A DNA stretch of 64,000 bases, from NCBI RefSeq assembly GCF_002234405.1, contig NZ_NMQT01000021.1, positions 16,614 to 80,613 on the forward strand. Reading direction: 5' to 3'. The notes beneath the pieces were generated by a model, which worked only from the letters and a program-made list of their open reading frames with translations, was not told the origin of the DNA and made no database searches. Position numbers and translations under genes: made by a program. Every line of letters begins with the position of its first letter. Position 1 is the stretch's first letter. Of the stretch, positions 1 through 8,758 are shown in pieces. The DNA comes from Amycolatopsis thailandensis. GTDB lineage: Bacteria > Actinomycetota > Actinomycetes > Mycobacteriales > Pseudonocardiaceae.

Positions 1-157
1 GTCGGCGTCGTGGGCCGCGCGCGAATGGCTCGGCGTGCCGGGGATCGTCGACGGCGCTTCGGCCGACCTGCTCGTCTACCCGTCCGATCCGCGTGAGGAT
101 CTCGCGGTGCTGCGGCATCCGAGTCACATCGTGCTGCGTGGCAAGATCTACGCCTGA
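1..157 (+). CDS. Amidohydrolase-like protein, C-terminal end only
   Basis: The window opens inside a reading frame (codons from base 2, stop at 155-157). The 51 visible residues include DGASADLLVYPSDP and end in VLRGKIYA. An ADLL-type strand followed by a short hydrophobic strand and a terminal G-K-x-Y is typical of the C-terminal small beta domain of amidohydrolase-superfamily enzymes. The metal-binding and catalytic part lies outside the window, so the substrate cannot be named. Family assignment is by pattern only. Confidence 0.55.
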   Translation, partial: SASWAAREWLGVPGIVDGASADLLVYPSDPREDLAVLRHPSHIVLRGKIYA

Positions 158-199
158 CCCGCCTCCATCCGTGACCGGAGCGGTACCTAGCGTGGAGGC

Positions 200-952
200 G
201 TGGTGGACGACGGACAAGCTCGCGAGCGCTTGGTGCTCGGAGCGCATTGGGGGTTCGTAGCGTTCTTCGCGGGCATCGCCGGATACCACCTCGTCACGCT
301 CGTCATGAGCTTCTTGCTGTCAGGCCGCTTCGGCGGTTACGACCCGCTCGAACTCCGTGACGTCGGCCCGCTGCTGATCCTCGCGTTCCTGCCGACCCTC
401 GTGCTCGGCCTCGGCCCCGCCATCGGCTCTCGCGTCTGGGGGCAAGGGCTCCGCACGGACTTCGGGCTCAGACCCACCTGGCGCGACGTCCGGATCGGGC
501 TCGCCTGCGGGGCGGCCGCGCTCGCCGCCGGCTACCTCCTCAACCTGCTCCTGCTGGCCGTCTACGGGACCGACGGCGACGACAGGACCTTCTCCGACGT
601 CTCGCCGAGCCCGATCACGGAACTGTCGGGTACCGCCGATGGGGATACGATCTGGCTGGTACTGGCCGCGGTCATCGTCGTCCTCGCCGCTCCGGTCACC
701 GAAGAACTGCTCTTCCGCGGCACGCTCTGGAACGCGATGGGCTTCCACCGCCTGCCATCGTGGGTGATCCTGCTGGTCACCGCGCTGGTGTTCGCCCAGC
801 TGCACGGGGAAGCCGCGCGCACGATCGCGCTGTTCGGCCAGGGCATCGCCATCGGCCTCGCCCGCTATCTTTCCGGCCGGGTGAGCGCGGCCGTCATCGC
901 GCACGCCGCCAACAACCTCCCTCCGGCTGTATTGCTCTTCGCGGCGAGGTGA
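200..952 (+). CDS. CPBP family intramembrane glutamic endopeptidase
   Basis: This is a 250-residue polytopic membrane protein of the CPBP (CAAX protease and bacteriocin-processing, Abi) family. The signature TEELLFRG (EExxxR, motif 1) lies at about residues 167-174, followed by a helix with the expected conserved FAQLH (motif 2), and a last helix with HAANN (motif 3). About six hydrophobic segments are visible. Family members cleave membrane-embedded substrates; the substrate here is unknown. The start is GTG at 200, with a second GTG directly after it; GGAGG lies immediately upstream. A paralogue follows 57 bases downstream, so the pair arose by duplication or works together. Confidence 0.85.
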   Translation: MVDDGQARERLVLGAHWGFVAFFAGIAGYHLVTLVMSFLLSGRFGGYDPLELRDVGPLLILAFLPTLVLGLGPAIGSRVWGQGLRTDFGLRPTWRDVRIGLACGAAALAAGYLLNLLLLAVYGTDGDDRTFSDVSPSPITELSGTADGDTIWLVLAAVIVVLAAPVTEELLFRGTLWNAMGFHRLPSWVILLVTALVFAQLHGEAARTIALFGQGIAIGLARYLSGRVSAAVIAHAANNLPPAVLLFAAR

Positions 953-1009
953 CCGCCGCCGGAGGCGGTTAGAGTCTGTGAGTAACCGAACGATCACCGG
1001 AGGATCGGC

Positions 1010-1816
1010 GTGACCGTATCTCAGCCCAGGGAGCCGATCCCCGAGGCCGCGCCGCCGGACGAAGTCATCGCCGGAGGTGAGGTGGCCGCGCCCGGCACAC
1101 CACCGCCGCATCGCTGGGGATTCGGGGCCTTCCTGCTGGTGGAGGCCGTCCTGCTGGCGTCGGCGGCGTTCATCAGTGTCCTGCTCGGTGACGTCCAGCC
1201 CGGCCAGCCCCTGCCGATGCGCATGGTGCTGCTGGGCACGATGGTGCCGACGATGATCGCGGCCGGTGTCGCGCTGCTGATCACCCGGCTGCGGGGCAAC
1301 GGCCCGCTCGTCGACCTGCGGATCGGCTGGAGCTGGGCCGACGTCAAGGTCGGCCTCAAACTCGGGGTGCTGGGGCTCGGGTTCACCTCGCTCGCCGCCT
1401 GGGCCTGGACGCAGATCGTGGGCAACGAGAACGCGACCTCGGCGATCAGCGCGCTCGTGGAAGACCGGCGGATGTCGGTCTCGGCGGCCGTCGTGATGTT
1501 CATCTACCTGTGGCTGGTCGGGCCGATCTGCGAGGAGATCATCTACCGCGGCCTGCTGTGGGGAGCGGTCGAACGGCTGACCTGGCGCACCGAACGCTGG
1601 GGGAGGATCGCGGCGTTCCTGGTCTCCACGGCCGTTTTCGCGGCGAGCCACCTCGAACCGCTGCGCACCACGTTGCTGCTGGTGATCGCGATCCCGATCG
1701 GACTGGCCAGGGTGTTCACCGGACGGCTGCTCGGCAGCGTGGTCGCCCATCAGGTGAACAACTTCCTCCCGGCCGTGACGATCCTGCTCGCCTCGCTCGG
1801 GATAGCCGCGTTCTGA
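1010..1816 (+). CDS. CPBP family intramembrane glutamic endopeptidase, second copy
   Basis: This is a 268-residue paralogue of the upstream gene. It has a Pro-rich cytoplasmic N-terminus of about 40 residues, then several membrane helices. Motif 1 is ICEEIIYRG, motif 2 is FAASHLE and motif 3 is HQVNNF, so all CPBP catalytic motifs are present. The start is GTG at 1010 behind a good ribosome binding site (CGGAGGATCGGC). A possible -10 box (TAGAGT, 970-975) lies upstream. The stop codon overlaps the candidate -35 element of the rpsP promoter. The substrate is not predictable; the family assignment is secure. Confidence 0.86.
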   Translation: MTVSQPREPIPEAAPPDEVIAGGEVAAPGTPPPHRWGFGAFLLVEAVLLASAAFISVLLGDVQPGQPLPMRMVLLGTMVPTMIAAGVALLITRLRGNGPLVDLRIGWSWADVKVGLKLGVLGLGFTSLAAWAWTQIVGNENATSAISALVEDRRMSVSAAVVMFIYLWLVGPICEEIIYRGLLWGAVERLTWRTERWGRIAAFLVSTAVFAASHLEPLRTTLLLVIAIPIGLARVFTGRLLGSVVAHQVNNFLPAVTILLASLGIAAF

Positions 1817-1840
1817 CAGTCAGTTGGCGTCTGGCAGAAT
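1813..1840 (+). promoter_or_regulatory. Candidate promoter for the rpsP operon
   Basis: CTGACA at 1813-1818 and CAGAAT at 1835-1840 are separated by 16 bp. They resemble the -35 and -10 of a housekeeping promoter. This would give a leader of about 125 nt before rpsP. No transcription data support it. Confidence 0.35.
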
Positions 1841-1973
1841 GTTCGCTTGCCTGCTTTGGCCGGACCCTCTCACCGCGCCCGAGCTCACCCTTCGGGTGTG
1901 CGCAGCCGTGTCCCCACGCGGCAGGCGTGCGCCTTCCACATGCATCAGAGAGAACTGAGGAGTACCCACACCC

Positions 1974-2420
1974 GTGGCCGTCAAGATCAAGCTGCAGCGT
2001 CTCGGCAAGATCCGTGCGCCGTACTACCGCATCATCGTCGCCGACGCGCGCACCCGCCGTGATGGCAAGGCCATCGAGACGATCGGCAAGTACCACCCCA
2101 AGGAAGAGCCGAGCTTCATCGAGGTCGACACCGAGCGGGCCCAGCACTGGCTGTCCGTCGGCGCCCAGCCGACCGAGCCGGTCCAGCGCATCCTCGAGAT
2201 CACCGGTGACTGGCAGAAGTTCAAGGGCCTGCCGGGCGCCGAGGGCACCCTGAAGGTCGCCGAGCCGAAGCCGTCGAAGCAGGACCTGTTCAACGCCGCG
2301 CTCGCCGCCGCCGGTGACTCGGCCTCCGCCGAGGCCACCACGCCGAAGAAGAAGTCCGCCCCGAAGAAGGCCGAAGCCGACAAGGCCGAAGCCGCCGAGG
2401 GTGACAAGGCCGAGGCGTGA
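1974..2420 (+). CDS. rpsP: 30S ribosomal protein S16
   Basis: S16 is a small-subunit assembly protein that binds 16S rRNA. The N-terminus [19 protein letters not shown] is the diagnostic S16 start. The protein is 148 residues; the S16 fold ends near residue 85, and the remainder is an Ala/Lys/Glu-rich tail ending in [21 protein letters not shown] repeats, as is common in actinobacterial S16. The start is GTG at 1974 behind GAGGAG. The stop overlaps the start of the KH-domain gene (GTGA), so this is the first gene of the rpsP-khpA-rimM-trmD operon. Confidence 0.97.
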   Translation: MAVKIKLQRLGKIRAPYYRIIVADARTRRDGKAIETIGKYHPKEEPSFIEVDTERAQHWLSVGAQPTEPVQRILEITGDWQKFKGLPGAEGTLKVAEPKPSKQDLFNAALAAAGDSASAEATTPKKKSAPKKAEADKAEAAEGDKAEA

Positions 2421-2656
2421 GCTTCCTCGCTGACTCCCTCGAGCACCTGGTGCGCGGGATCGTCGACAACCCGGACGAGGTCCGGGTCGAGCTGCTGACC
2501 ACGCGTCGTGGCCGCACGCTCGAGGTGCACGTGCACCCCGACGATCTCGGCAAGGTGATCGGCCGGGGCGGTCGTACCGCGACCGCCCTGCGCACCGTCA
2601 TGGGCGGCATCGGTGGCCGCGGCGTCCGTGTGGACGTCGTCGACACCGATCGCTGA
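2417..2656 (+). CDS. khpA: KH-domain RNA-binding protein KhpA
   Basis: This is a 79-residue single KH-domain protein. The GxxG RNA-binding loop reads [15 protein letters not shown] near residues 49-63. The family (YlqC/KhpA, UPF0109) binds many RNAs and acts in ribosome biogenesis and cell-envelope control in other bacteria. It always lies between rpsP and rimM in Actinobacteria and Firmicutes, as here. The GTG start overlaps the rpsP stop, so the two are translationally coupled. Confidence 0.92.
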   Translation: MSFLADSLEHLVRGIVDNPDEVRVELLTTRRGRTLEVHVHPDDLGKVIGRGGRTATALRTVMGGIGGRGVRVDVVDTDR

Positions 2657-2671
2657 CCAAGGACCAACGGG

Positions 2672-3184
2672 ATGGACGTCGTAGTCGGCCGGATCGCCAA
2701 GGCGCACGGAATCCGCGGGGAACTCGCGGTGGACGTGCGCACGGACTCGCCGGAACAGCGGTTCGCGGTCGGTTCGGCCGTCACGACGAAGCTGCGTGAC
2801 GGCAGCAGCAGGAACCTCACCATCGCAGCCGCCCGCGAACACAGCGGGCGGCTGCTGGTGCGTTTCGAAGAGGTGCTGACCAGGGACGTCGCGGAAACCC
2901 TCCGCGGCGCGCTGCTGATCGCCGACACCTCGACGCTGCCGCCGACCGAAGACCCCGACGAGTTCTACGACCACGAACTCGAAGGCCTGCGGGCCGAACT
3001 CACCGACGGCACGGTCGTCGGCAAGGTGCTCGAAATCGTGCACTCACCCGCCGGGGAACTGCTGTCGATCGAGCACGACGGACGCGAGGTGCTGGTGCCG
3101 TTCGTGAAGGCGATCGTCCCGGCCGTCGACGTCGCGGGCGGCCGCGTGGTCCTCGACCCGCCGGAAGGCCTGCTGGACGCCTGA
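2672..3184 (+). CDS. rimM: Ribosome maturation factor RimM
   Basis: RimM binds ribosomal protein S19 and the 30S head and assists 16S rRNA processing. The 170-residue protein opens with [19 protein letters not shown], the canonical N-terminal beta barrel. The C-terminal PRC barrel holds FYDHELEGL and ends with VDPPEGLL-like residues. The start is ATG at 2672 behind AAGGA. Its stop overlaps the trmD start by one base, which indicates coupling. Confidence 0.96.
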   Translation: MDVVVGRIAKAHGIRGELAVDVRTDSPEQRFAVGSAVTTKLRDGSSRNLTIAAAREHSGRLLVRFEEVLTRDVAETLRGALLIADTSTLPPTEDPDEFYDHELEGLRAELTDGTVVGKVLEIVHSPAGELLSIEHDGREVLVPFVKAIVPAVDVAGGRVVLDPPEGLLDA

Positions 3185-3948
3185 TGCGCCTCGACGTCGT
3201 CACGATCTTCCCCGAATACCTCGACCCGCTCCGCGCCGCGCTGCTCGGCCGCGCGATCGACCGCGGCCTCATCGAGGTCGGCGTGCACGACCTGCGGAAC
3301 TGGACGCACGACGTCCACCGCGCGGTCGACGACGCGCCGTACGGCGGCGGACCCGGCATGGTGATGAAACCGCAGATCTGGGGCCCCGCCCTGGACGACG
3401 TCTGCGGCGAGAACACCCGTCTCGTGGTCCCCACCCCCGCCGGCCGTCCGTTCACGCAGGCCATGGCCCACCAGTACGCCGCCGAGGAACACCTGGTGTT
3501 CGCGTGCGGCCGCTACGAAGGCATCGACCAGCGGGTGATCGACGACGCCGCGAAGCGGATGCCCGTCGACGAGGTCTCCATCGGCGACTACGTGCTCGTC
3601 GGCGGCGAGGCCGCGGTCCTGGTGATGGTCGAGGCCGTCGTCCGGCTGCTGCCCGGTGTGCTCGGCAACGCCCGCTCCGCCGAAGAGGACTCGTTCTCAG
3701 ACGGCCTGCTCGAAGGCCCCAGCTACACCCGGCCCGAGGTCTGGCGCGACCTGGCCGTACCGGACGTCCTGCGCTCCGGGAACCACGCGCTGATCGACCG
3801 CTGGCGCCGCGACCAGGCGCTGGAACGCACCGTGCGGCGCAGGCCCGAACTGATCGGGCTCCTGCCGGAAGGTAGTCTCGACAAGCACGATCTCAAGGTC
3901 CTCGACCGGTTGGGCGAGGACACCGGCCAGGCCGGGTCAACCACCTGA
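3184..3948 (+). CDS. trmD: tRNA (guanine-N1)-methyltransferase TrmD
   Basis: TrmD is a SPOUT-class methyltransferase that makes m1G37 in tRNA and prevents +1 frameshifting. The 254-residue protein starts [12 protein letters not shown]. The knotted AdoMet site includes [23 protein letters not shown] and the deep-trefoil loop [11 protein letters not shown]. The C-terminal helical domain carries [11 protein letters not shown]. It closes the rpsP operon. All hallmark residues are present. Confidence 0.97.
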   Translation: MRLDVVTIFPEYLDPLRAALLGRAIDRGLIEVGVHDLRNWTHDVHRAVDDAPYGGGPGMVMKPQIWGPALDDVCGENTRLVVPTPAGRPFTQAMAHQYAAEEHLVFACGRYEGIDQRVIDDAAKRMPVDEVSIGDYVLVGGEAAVLVMVEAVVRLLPGVLGNARSAEEDSFSDGLLEGPSYTRPEVWRDLAVPDVLRSGNHALIDRWRRDQALERTVRRRPELIGLLPEGSLDKHDLKVLDRLGEDTGQAGSTT

Positions 3949-4129
3949 GTGCCGGTCTGCAATACTTGACAGGTTGGCGTGAGCAGACGCGCGAATTTGT
4001 ACTTCGGACACTGTCCGTCGTAAAACCGCGAGGTCGGCCGGAACGCCATAGCCCCCGGGTAGGTCGCAGTGCCCGACACTGCGCGCCCAAGCTGTACGTA
4101 AGCCATACGAAGACGAGGACGGACCACCG
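3949..4129. promoter_or_regulatory. Intergenic leader/promoter region before rplS
   Basis: The 181-bp gap holds a TTGACA at about 3966-3971, a short palindrome GGACACTGTCC, and a hairpin CGCAGTG-CCCGA-CACTGCG near 4067-4085. The hairpin could be a leader structure for L19. No -10 box pairs convincingly with the TTGACA. Confidence 0.3.
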
Positions 4130-4498
4130 ATGAACACCCTGGACGCGCTGGACGCGCAGTCACTGCGTTCCGACATCCCGGACTTCCGACCGGGCGACAC
4201 GCTCAAGGTTCACGTCCGCGTCATCGAGGGCAACCGCGAGCGTAACCAGATCTTCCAGGGCGTCGTGCTGCGTCGCCAGGGCGGCGGCATCCGCGAGACC
4301 TTCACGGTCCGCAAGGTGTCGTTCGGCATCGGCGTGGAGCGCACCTTCCCGGTGCACTCGCCGAACATCGCCGAGGTCGAGGTCTTCAAGCGCGGCGACG
4401 TCCGCCGCGCGAAGCTGTACTACCTCCGTGAGCTTCGCGGCAAGGCCGCCAAGATCAAGGAACGCCGCGAAAACCGCGAGACGACCTCCGCCAAGTAG
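4130..4498 (+). CDS. rplS: 50S ribosomal protein L19
   Basis: L19 lies at the 30S-50S interface of the large subunit. The 122-residue protein has the family hallmarks: [15 protein letters not shown] near the N-terminus, the [12 protein letters not shown] loop and [19 protein letters not shown], then [18 protein letters not shown] at the end. The start is ATG at 4130. In most genomes rplS follows trmD, as here. Confidence 0.97.
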   Translation: MNTLDALDAQSLRSDIPDFRPGDTLKVHVRVIEGNRERNQIFQGVVLRRQGGGIRETFTVRKVSFGIGVERTFPVHSPNIAEVEVFKRGDVRRAKLYYLRELRGKAAKIKERRENRETTSAK

Positions 4499-4517
4499 GT
4501 AGCCACTCGGTTACAGG

Positions 4518-4532
4518 TAACCTGGCGTCGTG
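4518..4532 (+). promoter_or_regulatory. Possible leaderless promoter of lepB
   Basis: TAACCT at 4518-4523 fits the actinobacterial -10 consensus TANNNT and lies 6 bp before the GTG start of lepB. No Shine-Dalgarno is present. Transcription could therefore begin at the GTG itself. Confidence 0.4.
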
Positions 4533-5459
4533 GTCGAACCCGTGTCCCAGAACACCTCCGAAGACGAACCCGATCGCCCCGACGAGGAGCGCCCCACCCG
4601 GGCCTCCCGACGGGGCCGATCCGGTTCCAAGAAATTCGGCAAGGTCAACAAGAAGCGGTCGTTCTGGAAGGAACTGCCGATCCTGATCGTCGTCGCGCTC
4701 GTGCTGACGATCCTGATCCAGCAGTTCCTCGCCAAGGTCTACATGATCCCCTCGGGATCCATGGAGACCACCCTGCACGGCTGCGCCGGGTGCACGGGCG
4801 ACCGGATCCTGGTCGACCGGATCACGTACGACTTCACCGATCCCGGCCCGGGTGACGTGGTGGTCTTCAAGGGACCGCCCGCCTGGGCAGGCGAGATCGA
4901 GACGCCGGAGTCCAGCAACATCTTCGTCACCGGCTTCCGCGCGCTCGGTTCGCTGATCGGGTTCGCGCCGCCGGACGAGCGCGACTTCGTCAAGCGGATC
5001 ATCGCGGTCGGCGGTCAGACGGTGCAGTGCTGCGACAACAACCGGGTCGTCGTGGACGGCAAGGCGCTAGACGAGCCGTACATCCACTGGGAAGAGGGCT
5101 TGCCGCCCACCCAGAAGACGTTCGACCCGGTCAAGGTGCCCGCCGGATACGTCTGGGTCATGGGCGACAACCGCAACAACTCGAGCGACTCCCGGTTCCA
5201 GGGCGGCGGAGGCGTGAACGGCGCCGTCCCGGTCGACAACATCATCGGCAAGGCGCGTGTCATCGTGCTCCCGCCCGGCCGCTGGGGTGGCGTTTCGGAT
5301 CACAACCCGCAGGCGAACGCGCAGCCGCTGGCGCTCGGAGCGCCGGCCTGGCAGCAGGGGCTTCCCCTGGGCGTCGGCATCGCCGCGGCGTGGCCCGTGG
5401 TGTTCCTCGGCAGGCGGATGTCGTCCGGAGTGCGCAAGGCGGTCGACCGGAGGCGGTAA
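4530..5459 (+). CDS. lepB: Signal peptidase I
   Basis: This membrane serine protease removes signal peptides from exported proteins. Of 309 residues, about 45 form a charged cytoplasmic N-terminus, followed by one membrane helix ([16 protein letters not shown]). The nucleophile serine is in [10 protein letters not shown] and the general-base lysine in [10 protein letters not shown]. Box E reads [14 protein letters not shown] second hydrophobic stretch near the C-terminus ([13 protein letters not shown]) suggests a C-terminal anchor. Four cysteines (GCAGCTGDR and QCCDNN) may form disulfides outside the cell. No Shine-Dalgarno precedes the GTG start. rnhB follows immediately. Confidence 0.95.
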   Translation: MVEPVSQNTSEDEPDRPDEERPTRASRRGRSGSKKFGKVNKKRSFWKELPILIVVALVLTILIQQFLAKVYMIPSGSMETTLHGCAGCTGDRILVDRITYDFTDPGPGDVVVFKGPPAWAGEIETPESSNIFVTGFRALGSLIGFAPPDERDFVKRIIAVGGQTVQCCDNNRVVVDGKALDEPYIHWEEGLPPTQKTFDPVKVPAGYVWVMGDNRNNSSDSRFQGGGGVNGAVPVDNIIGKARVIVLPPGRWGGVSDHNPQANAQPLALGAPAWQQGLPLGVGIAAAWPVVFLGRRMSSGVRKAVDRRR

Positions 5460-5463
5460 GGCC

Positions 5464-6297
5464 TTGAGAGTTCCTGTTCCGCTCACACCGGCCGATCCGC
5501 TTCGGCCGCCGCGGGCAGTGGTGCGTGGCGACCTCTTCTGGGGTTTGCAGGGTGCGCTGGACCGGCGGGGCCTCGGCCCCGTGGCCGGAGTCGACGAGGC
5601 AGGGCGCGGTGCTTGCGCCGGCCCGCTCGTCGTGGCCGCCTGTGTCCTGCGCCCCGGTGACGCCGCCCGCCTGCCCGAGCTCACCGACTCGAAGGTGCTC
5701 ACGGCCAAGGCCCGCGACCGGGTCTACGACCGGATCGTGAAGCGTGCCGTCGACTACGCGGTCATCGTCATCCCGGCGGCCGAGGTCGATCTGTTCGGCA
5801 TCCACGTCATGAACCTCGAAGGCATGCGGCGTGCCGTTTCGGCGCTGCGGGACACGCCGGGCTACGTCCTGACCGATGGCTTTCGCGTGTCCGGGCTGCC
5901 CGCCCCGAGCGTCCCGGTGATCAAGGGGGACAAGGCCGTCGCGTGCGTGGCGGCGGCGTCCGTGCTGGCCAAGGTCACACGCGACCGGATCATGGGCGAC
6001 CTGCACGACGTCCACCCGCACTACGGTTTCGACGTGCACAAGGGGTACAGCACCACCGACCACAGCGCGGCGCTGCACACTCACGGTCCGAGTCCGGTGC
6101 ATCGCTGGTCGTACGCCAACGTGGCCACCGCGGCCGCCGCGCACCGGGTGCGACCGCCTCACCCGGTCGTGCTGACCGTCGCCGCGCTGGAAAACCCGAG
6201 CGTGCCGATACGTGCCCTCGGCCCGTACGTGGGTAACAATGAACGCTCCGCCGCTGGAGTAGCAGCAGAATCGCGAGGAGGGGCGCGGATTTCATGA
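5464..6297 (+). CDS. rnhB: Ribonuclease HII
   Basis: RNase HII cuts RNA in RNA-DNA hybrids and starts removal of single ribonucleotides misincorporated in DNA. The catalytic D-E pair is in [14 protein letters not shown], the third Asp in YVLTDGF, and the fourth in [29 protein letters not shown] is also typical. The frame is open further upstream into lepB, but TTG at 5464, preceded by GGCGGTAAGG, gives a 277-residue protein with the family's normal N-terminus. GTG at 5518 or 5521 are alternatives. The stop overlaps the next ATG (ATGA). Confidence 0.95.
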   Translation: MRVPVPLTPADPLRPPRAVVRGDLFWGLQGALDRRGLGPVAGVDEAGRGACAGPLVVAACVLRPGDAARLPELTDSKVLTAKARDRVYDRIVKRAVDYAVIVIPAAEVDLFGIHVMNLEGMRRAVSALRDTPGYVLTDGFRVSGLPAPSVPVIKGDKAVACVAAASVLAKVTRDRIMGDLHDVHPHYGFDVHKGYSTTDHSAALHTHGPSPVHRWSYANVATAAAAHRVRPPHPVVLTVAALENPSVPIRALGPYVGNNERSAAGVAAESRGGARIS

Positions 6298-6617
6298 GCG
6301 CAGAGGATCTCGAGAAGTACGAGACCGAGATGGAGCTCTCGCTTTACCGCGAGTATCGCGACATAGTCGGCCAGTTCTCGTACGTGGTGGAGACCGAGCG
6401 GCGGTTCTATCTGGCCAACGCCGTCGACGTGCAGGTGCGCGACGGCGGCGGCGAGGTGTACTTCGAGGTCCGGATGTCCGACGCGTGGGTCTGGGACATG
6501 TACCGGCCCGCCAGGTTCGTCAAGCACGTCCGGGTCATCACGTTCAAGGACGTCAACGTCGAGGAACTCGACAAGCCCGATCTTCGCCTGCCTGAGGACG
6601 GTCCGTTCTCAGGCTGA
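6294..6617 (+). CDS. DUF2469 family protein
   Basis: This is a 107-residue acidic protein found only in Actinobacteria next to rnhB (the Rv2901c family). It begins [20 protein letters not shown] and contains [21 protein letters not shown]. No catalytic motif or membrane segment is visible. It overlaps rnhB by four bases and has a strong ribosome binding site (GAGGAGGGG). The function is unknown; the fixed neighbourhood suggests a link to nucleic-acid metabolism. Confidence 0.9.
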   Translation: MSAEDLEKYETEMELSLYREYRDIVGQFSYVVETERRFYLANAVDVQVRDGGGEVYFEVRMSDAWVWDMYRPARFVKHVRVITFKDVNVEELDKPDLRLPEDGPFSG

Positions 6618-6625
6618 TCTTTCGG

Positions 6626-6684
6626 AAGTACGTGAAGGCCCCCTTCACCGCGCCAGACGCGGTGAAGGGGGCCTTCACGTACTT
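6626..6684. repeat. Long perfect hairpin, GTGAAGG repeat family (copy A)
   Basis: Two 27-bp arms (6626-6652 and 6658-6684) are exact reverse complements around a 5-bp loop. The arm core is TACGTGAAGGCCCCCTTCAC. It lies 8 bp after the DUF2469 stop and may act as a terminator, but no U-tract follows. Related elements occur at 38.79, 48.39, 48.55 and 60.06 kb. Confidence 0.85.
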
Positions 6685-6744
6685 GTGGGCGCCCTAGCAC
6701 AAGCTCCGACGATTTCCGGCCCGGAAGCTCTCACGGCGGCCGAG

Positions 6745-6771
6745 TTGTCCACAACACCCCGGTTATCCACA
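6745..6771 (+). promoter_or_regulatory. Pair of DnaA boxes (TTGTCCACA, TTATCCACA)
   Basis: TTGTCCACA (6745-6753) and TTATCCACA (6763-6771) match the actinobacterial and E. coli DnaA-box consensus sequences and are 9 bp apart. Almost the same pair occurs in inverse orientation at 13360-13387. The rest of the 6685-6859 gap shows nothing clear apart from the yraN ribosome binding site. Confidence 0.6.
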
Positions 6772-6859
6772 GGCGGGCGAATCAGGCCTGTCCGGCGGCC
6801 CGTCACCCTGGCAGCGTTGATCGCACACGCACCGTGATGATCGCTGAGGGGGGATCGAG

Positions 6860-7246
6860 ATGATGGGCACGGCCGAACAACCGTCCGCCGGCGCTTCGCA
6901 CATCGAGCTGGGCAGATGGGGTGAAGAACTCGCGGTCCGGCATCTGGAGAAGACGGGTTACGTGGTCCTGAGCCGCAATTGGCGTTGCCGCGACGGCGAA
7001 TTGGATCTTGTCGCGACCGACCGGAAACGCCTCGTCTTCTGCGAGGTGAAGACGAGGTCGGGGCTGGGCTACGGCGCGCCGGCCGAGGCGGTGACCCCGG
7101 CCAAGGCGGACCGCATCCGCCGTCTCGCGCACCAATGGCAGCGCACGTTCATGCTCCGCTGGTGTCCGGTCCGCTACGACATCATCGCGATCGTCGCCCG
7201 TCCGGACGCCCGGCCGCACGTGCGGCACATCAAGGCGGCGTTCTGA
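6860..7246 (+). CDS. YraN family (UPF0102) endonuclease-like protein
   Basis: This is a 128-residue protein with the YraN/UPF0102 pattern: HIELGRWGEELAVRHLEKTGY, then DGELDLVATD, then LVFCEVKTRSG. The D...E-V-K arrangement is a PD-(D/E)XK nuclease-type active site. The family's role is not settled, but it is usually found with comM and dprA, as here. Two adjacent ATGs (6860, 6863) follow a GGGGGG-rich ribosome binding site. The stop is directly followed by the ATG of comM. Confidence 0.92.
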   Translation: MMGTAEQPSAGASHIELGRWGEELAVRHLEKTGYVVLSRNWRCRDGELDLVATDRKRLVFCEVKTRSGLGYGAPAEAVTPAKADRIRRLAHQWQRTFMLRWCPVRYDIIAIVARPDARPHVRHIKAAF

Positions 7247-8758
7247 ATGGCGCTGGCGAAAGCCTGGTCCGTCGCGTTGCTGGGCGTCGACGGCAGGATG
7301 ATCGAGATCGAGGCCGACATCGGTGGCGGGGCGCCGAAGGTGACGATGGTGGGGCTGCCCGACATCGGGCTGAAAGAGGCCAAGGACAGGGTCCGCTCCG
7401 CCGTCCGCAACTCGGGCGAGACCTGGCCGGACGAGCGGGTCATCCTCGGCCTGTCCCCGGCCAACCTGCCGAAGGTGGGGTCCGGCTACGACCTGGGCAT
7501 CGCGGCGGCGGTCATGGCCGCGACGGGGTCGGTTCCGGCCACGAAACTGCTGCACACCGTGCTGCTGGGCGAACTCGCCCTCGACGGCAGGGTGCGGGCC
7601 GTCCGCGGCGTCCTGCCGGGATTGCTCGCGGCGCGCAACGCCGGGTACCGGAGGGCGGTCGTGCCCGCCGAGTCGTTGTTCGAGGCCGCCCTCGTGGACG
7701 GCCTGGAAATCGGCGGCGTGGCCCGGCTGAGCGATTTCGTGGGCTGGCTCAAGGGGGAAGGGGAGCTCGTCCGGCCTGAGCCGTTCACCCTCCAAGAGCC
7801 GACGCTGGTGCCCGACCTCGCCGATGTCGTGGGACAGCCGGAAGCGCGGTGGGCGCTGGAGGTGGCCGCGGCGGGCGGGCATCACCTGCTCATGACCGGT
7901 CCGCCCGGGGTGGGCAAGACGATGCTCGCGAAACGCCTCCCCGGTCTCCTACCGCGACTGTCCGCCGAAGAGTCGTTGCAGGTCACCGCCGTCCACTCGA
8001 TCGACGGTTCGCTTTCCCGGTCCGAACCGCTGATCACCGTGCCGCCGTTCGTCGCGCCGCACCATTCGATCAGCGTCCCCGCGCTGATCGGCGGTGGCAG
8101 CGGTCTCGCCGTTCCCGGCGCCATCAGCCGGGCGCACCGGGGCATCCTGTTCCTCGACGAGGTCTGCGAATTCGGCCCGGAACGGCTGGAGTCGCTGCGC
8201 ACGGTCCTGGAAGAGGGCGAAGTACGGATCGCGCGGATCAAGGGCGCCGTGCGGTACCCGGCCCGGTTCCAGCTGGTGCTGGCGACCAATCCTTGTCCTT
8301 GCGCTCCGGCGAAGGAGGCCGATTGCGTCTGCTCGGCGTCCGCGCGGAGGCGGTACTTGGGGAGGCTGTCCGGACCGTTACTCGATCGGGTGGATCTGCG
8401 GGTCCGGTTGCGTCCGCTTTCAGCGCTCAGCGCGCATCTGAGTGAGCCGCCCGAAGCGTCGGCGGCCGTCCGGGAACGGGTTCTGGAGGCGCGCGAGCGA
8501 GCCGGAAAACGCTGGGCGGAGCACGGCTGGCCGACGAACGCGGAGGTGCCCGGCCCGGTGCTGCGCCGCGAGTTCGCGCTGCCGCCGCAGGTCACGGCGT
8601 TGCTGGACCGTGCGCTGGAGCGGGGCGCGATCACCGCGCGCGGCGCGGACCGCTGCCTTCGCATCGCTTGGACGCTCGCCGATCTGAGGGGCACCGACAA
8701 GCCGGAGGCGGACGAGGTCGCGGCCGCGTTGAACTTCCGAGAGAGGTCATCCGGATGA
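7247..8758 (+). CDS. comM: ComM/YifB family Mg-chelatase-like AAA+ ATPase
   Basis: In Gram-negative species ComM is a hexameric helicase that promotes branch migration during natural transformation. The 503-residue protein has the N-terminal ChlI-like domain (SVALLGVDGRMIEIEADI), Walker A GPPGVGKTM near residue 220, Walker B GILFLDEVCEF, and the sensor segment LVLATNPCPC. A Cys-rich patch (NPCPCAPAKEADCVCSA) is typical of YifB proteins. It overlaps dprA by four bases (ATGA), so yraN-comM-dprA is one operon. Confidence 0.94.
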   Translation: MALAKAWSVALLGVDGRMIEIEADIGGGAPKVTMVGLPDIGLKEAKDRVRSAVRNSGETWPDERVILGLSPANLPKVGSGYDLGIAAAVMAATGSVPATKLLHTVLLGELALDGRVRAVRGVLPGLLAARNAGYRRAVVPAESLFEAALVDGLEIGGVARLSDFVGWLKGEGELVRPEPFTLQEPTLVPDLADVVGQPEARWALEVAAAGGHHLLMTGPPGVGKTMLAKRLPGLLPRLSAEESLQVTAVHSIDGSLSRSEPLITVPPFVAPHHSISVPALIGGGSGLAVPGAISRAHRGILFLDEVCEFGPERLESLRTVLEEGEVRIARIKGAVRYPARFQLVLATNPCPCAPAKEADCVCSASARRRYLGRLSGPLLDRVDLRVRLRPLSALSAHLSEPPEASAAVRERVLEARERAGKRWAEHGWPTNAEVPGPVLRREFALPPQVTALLDRALERGAITARGADRCLRIAWTLADLRGTDKPEADEVAAALNFRERSSG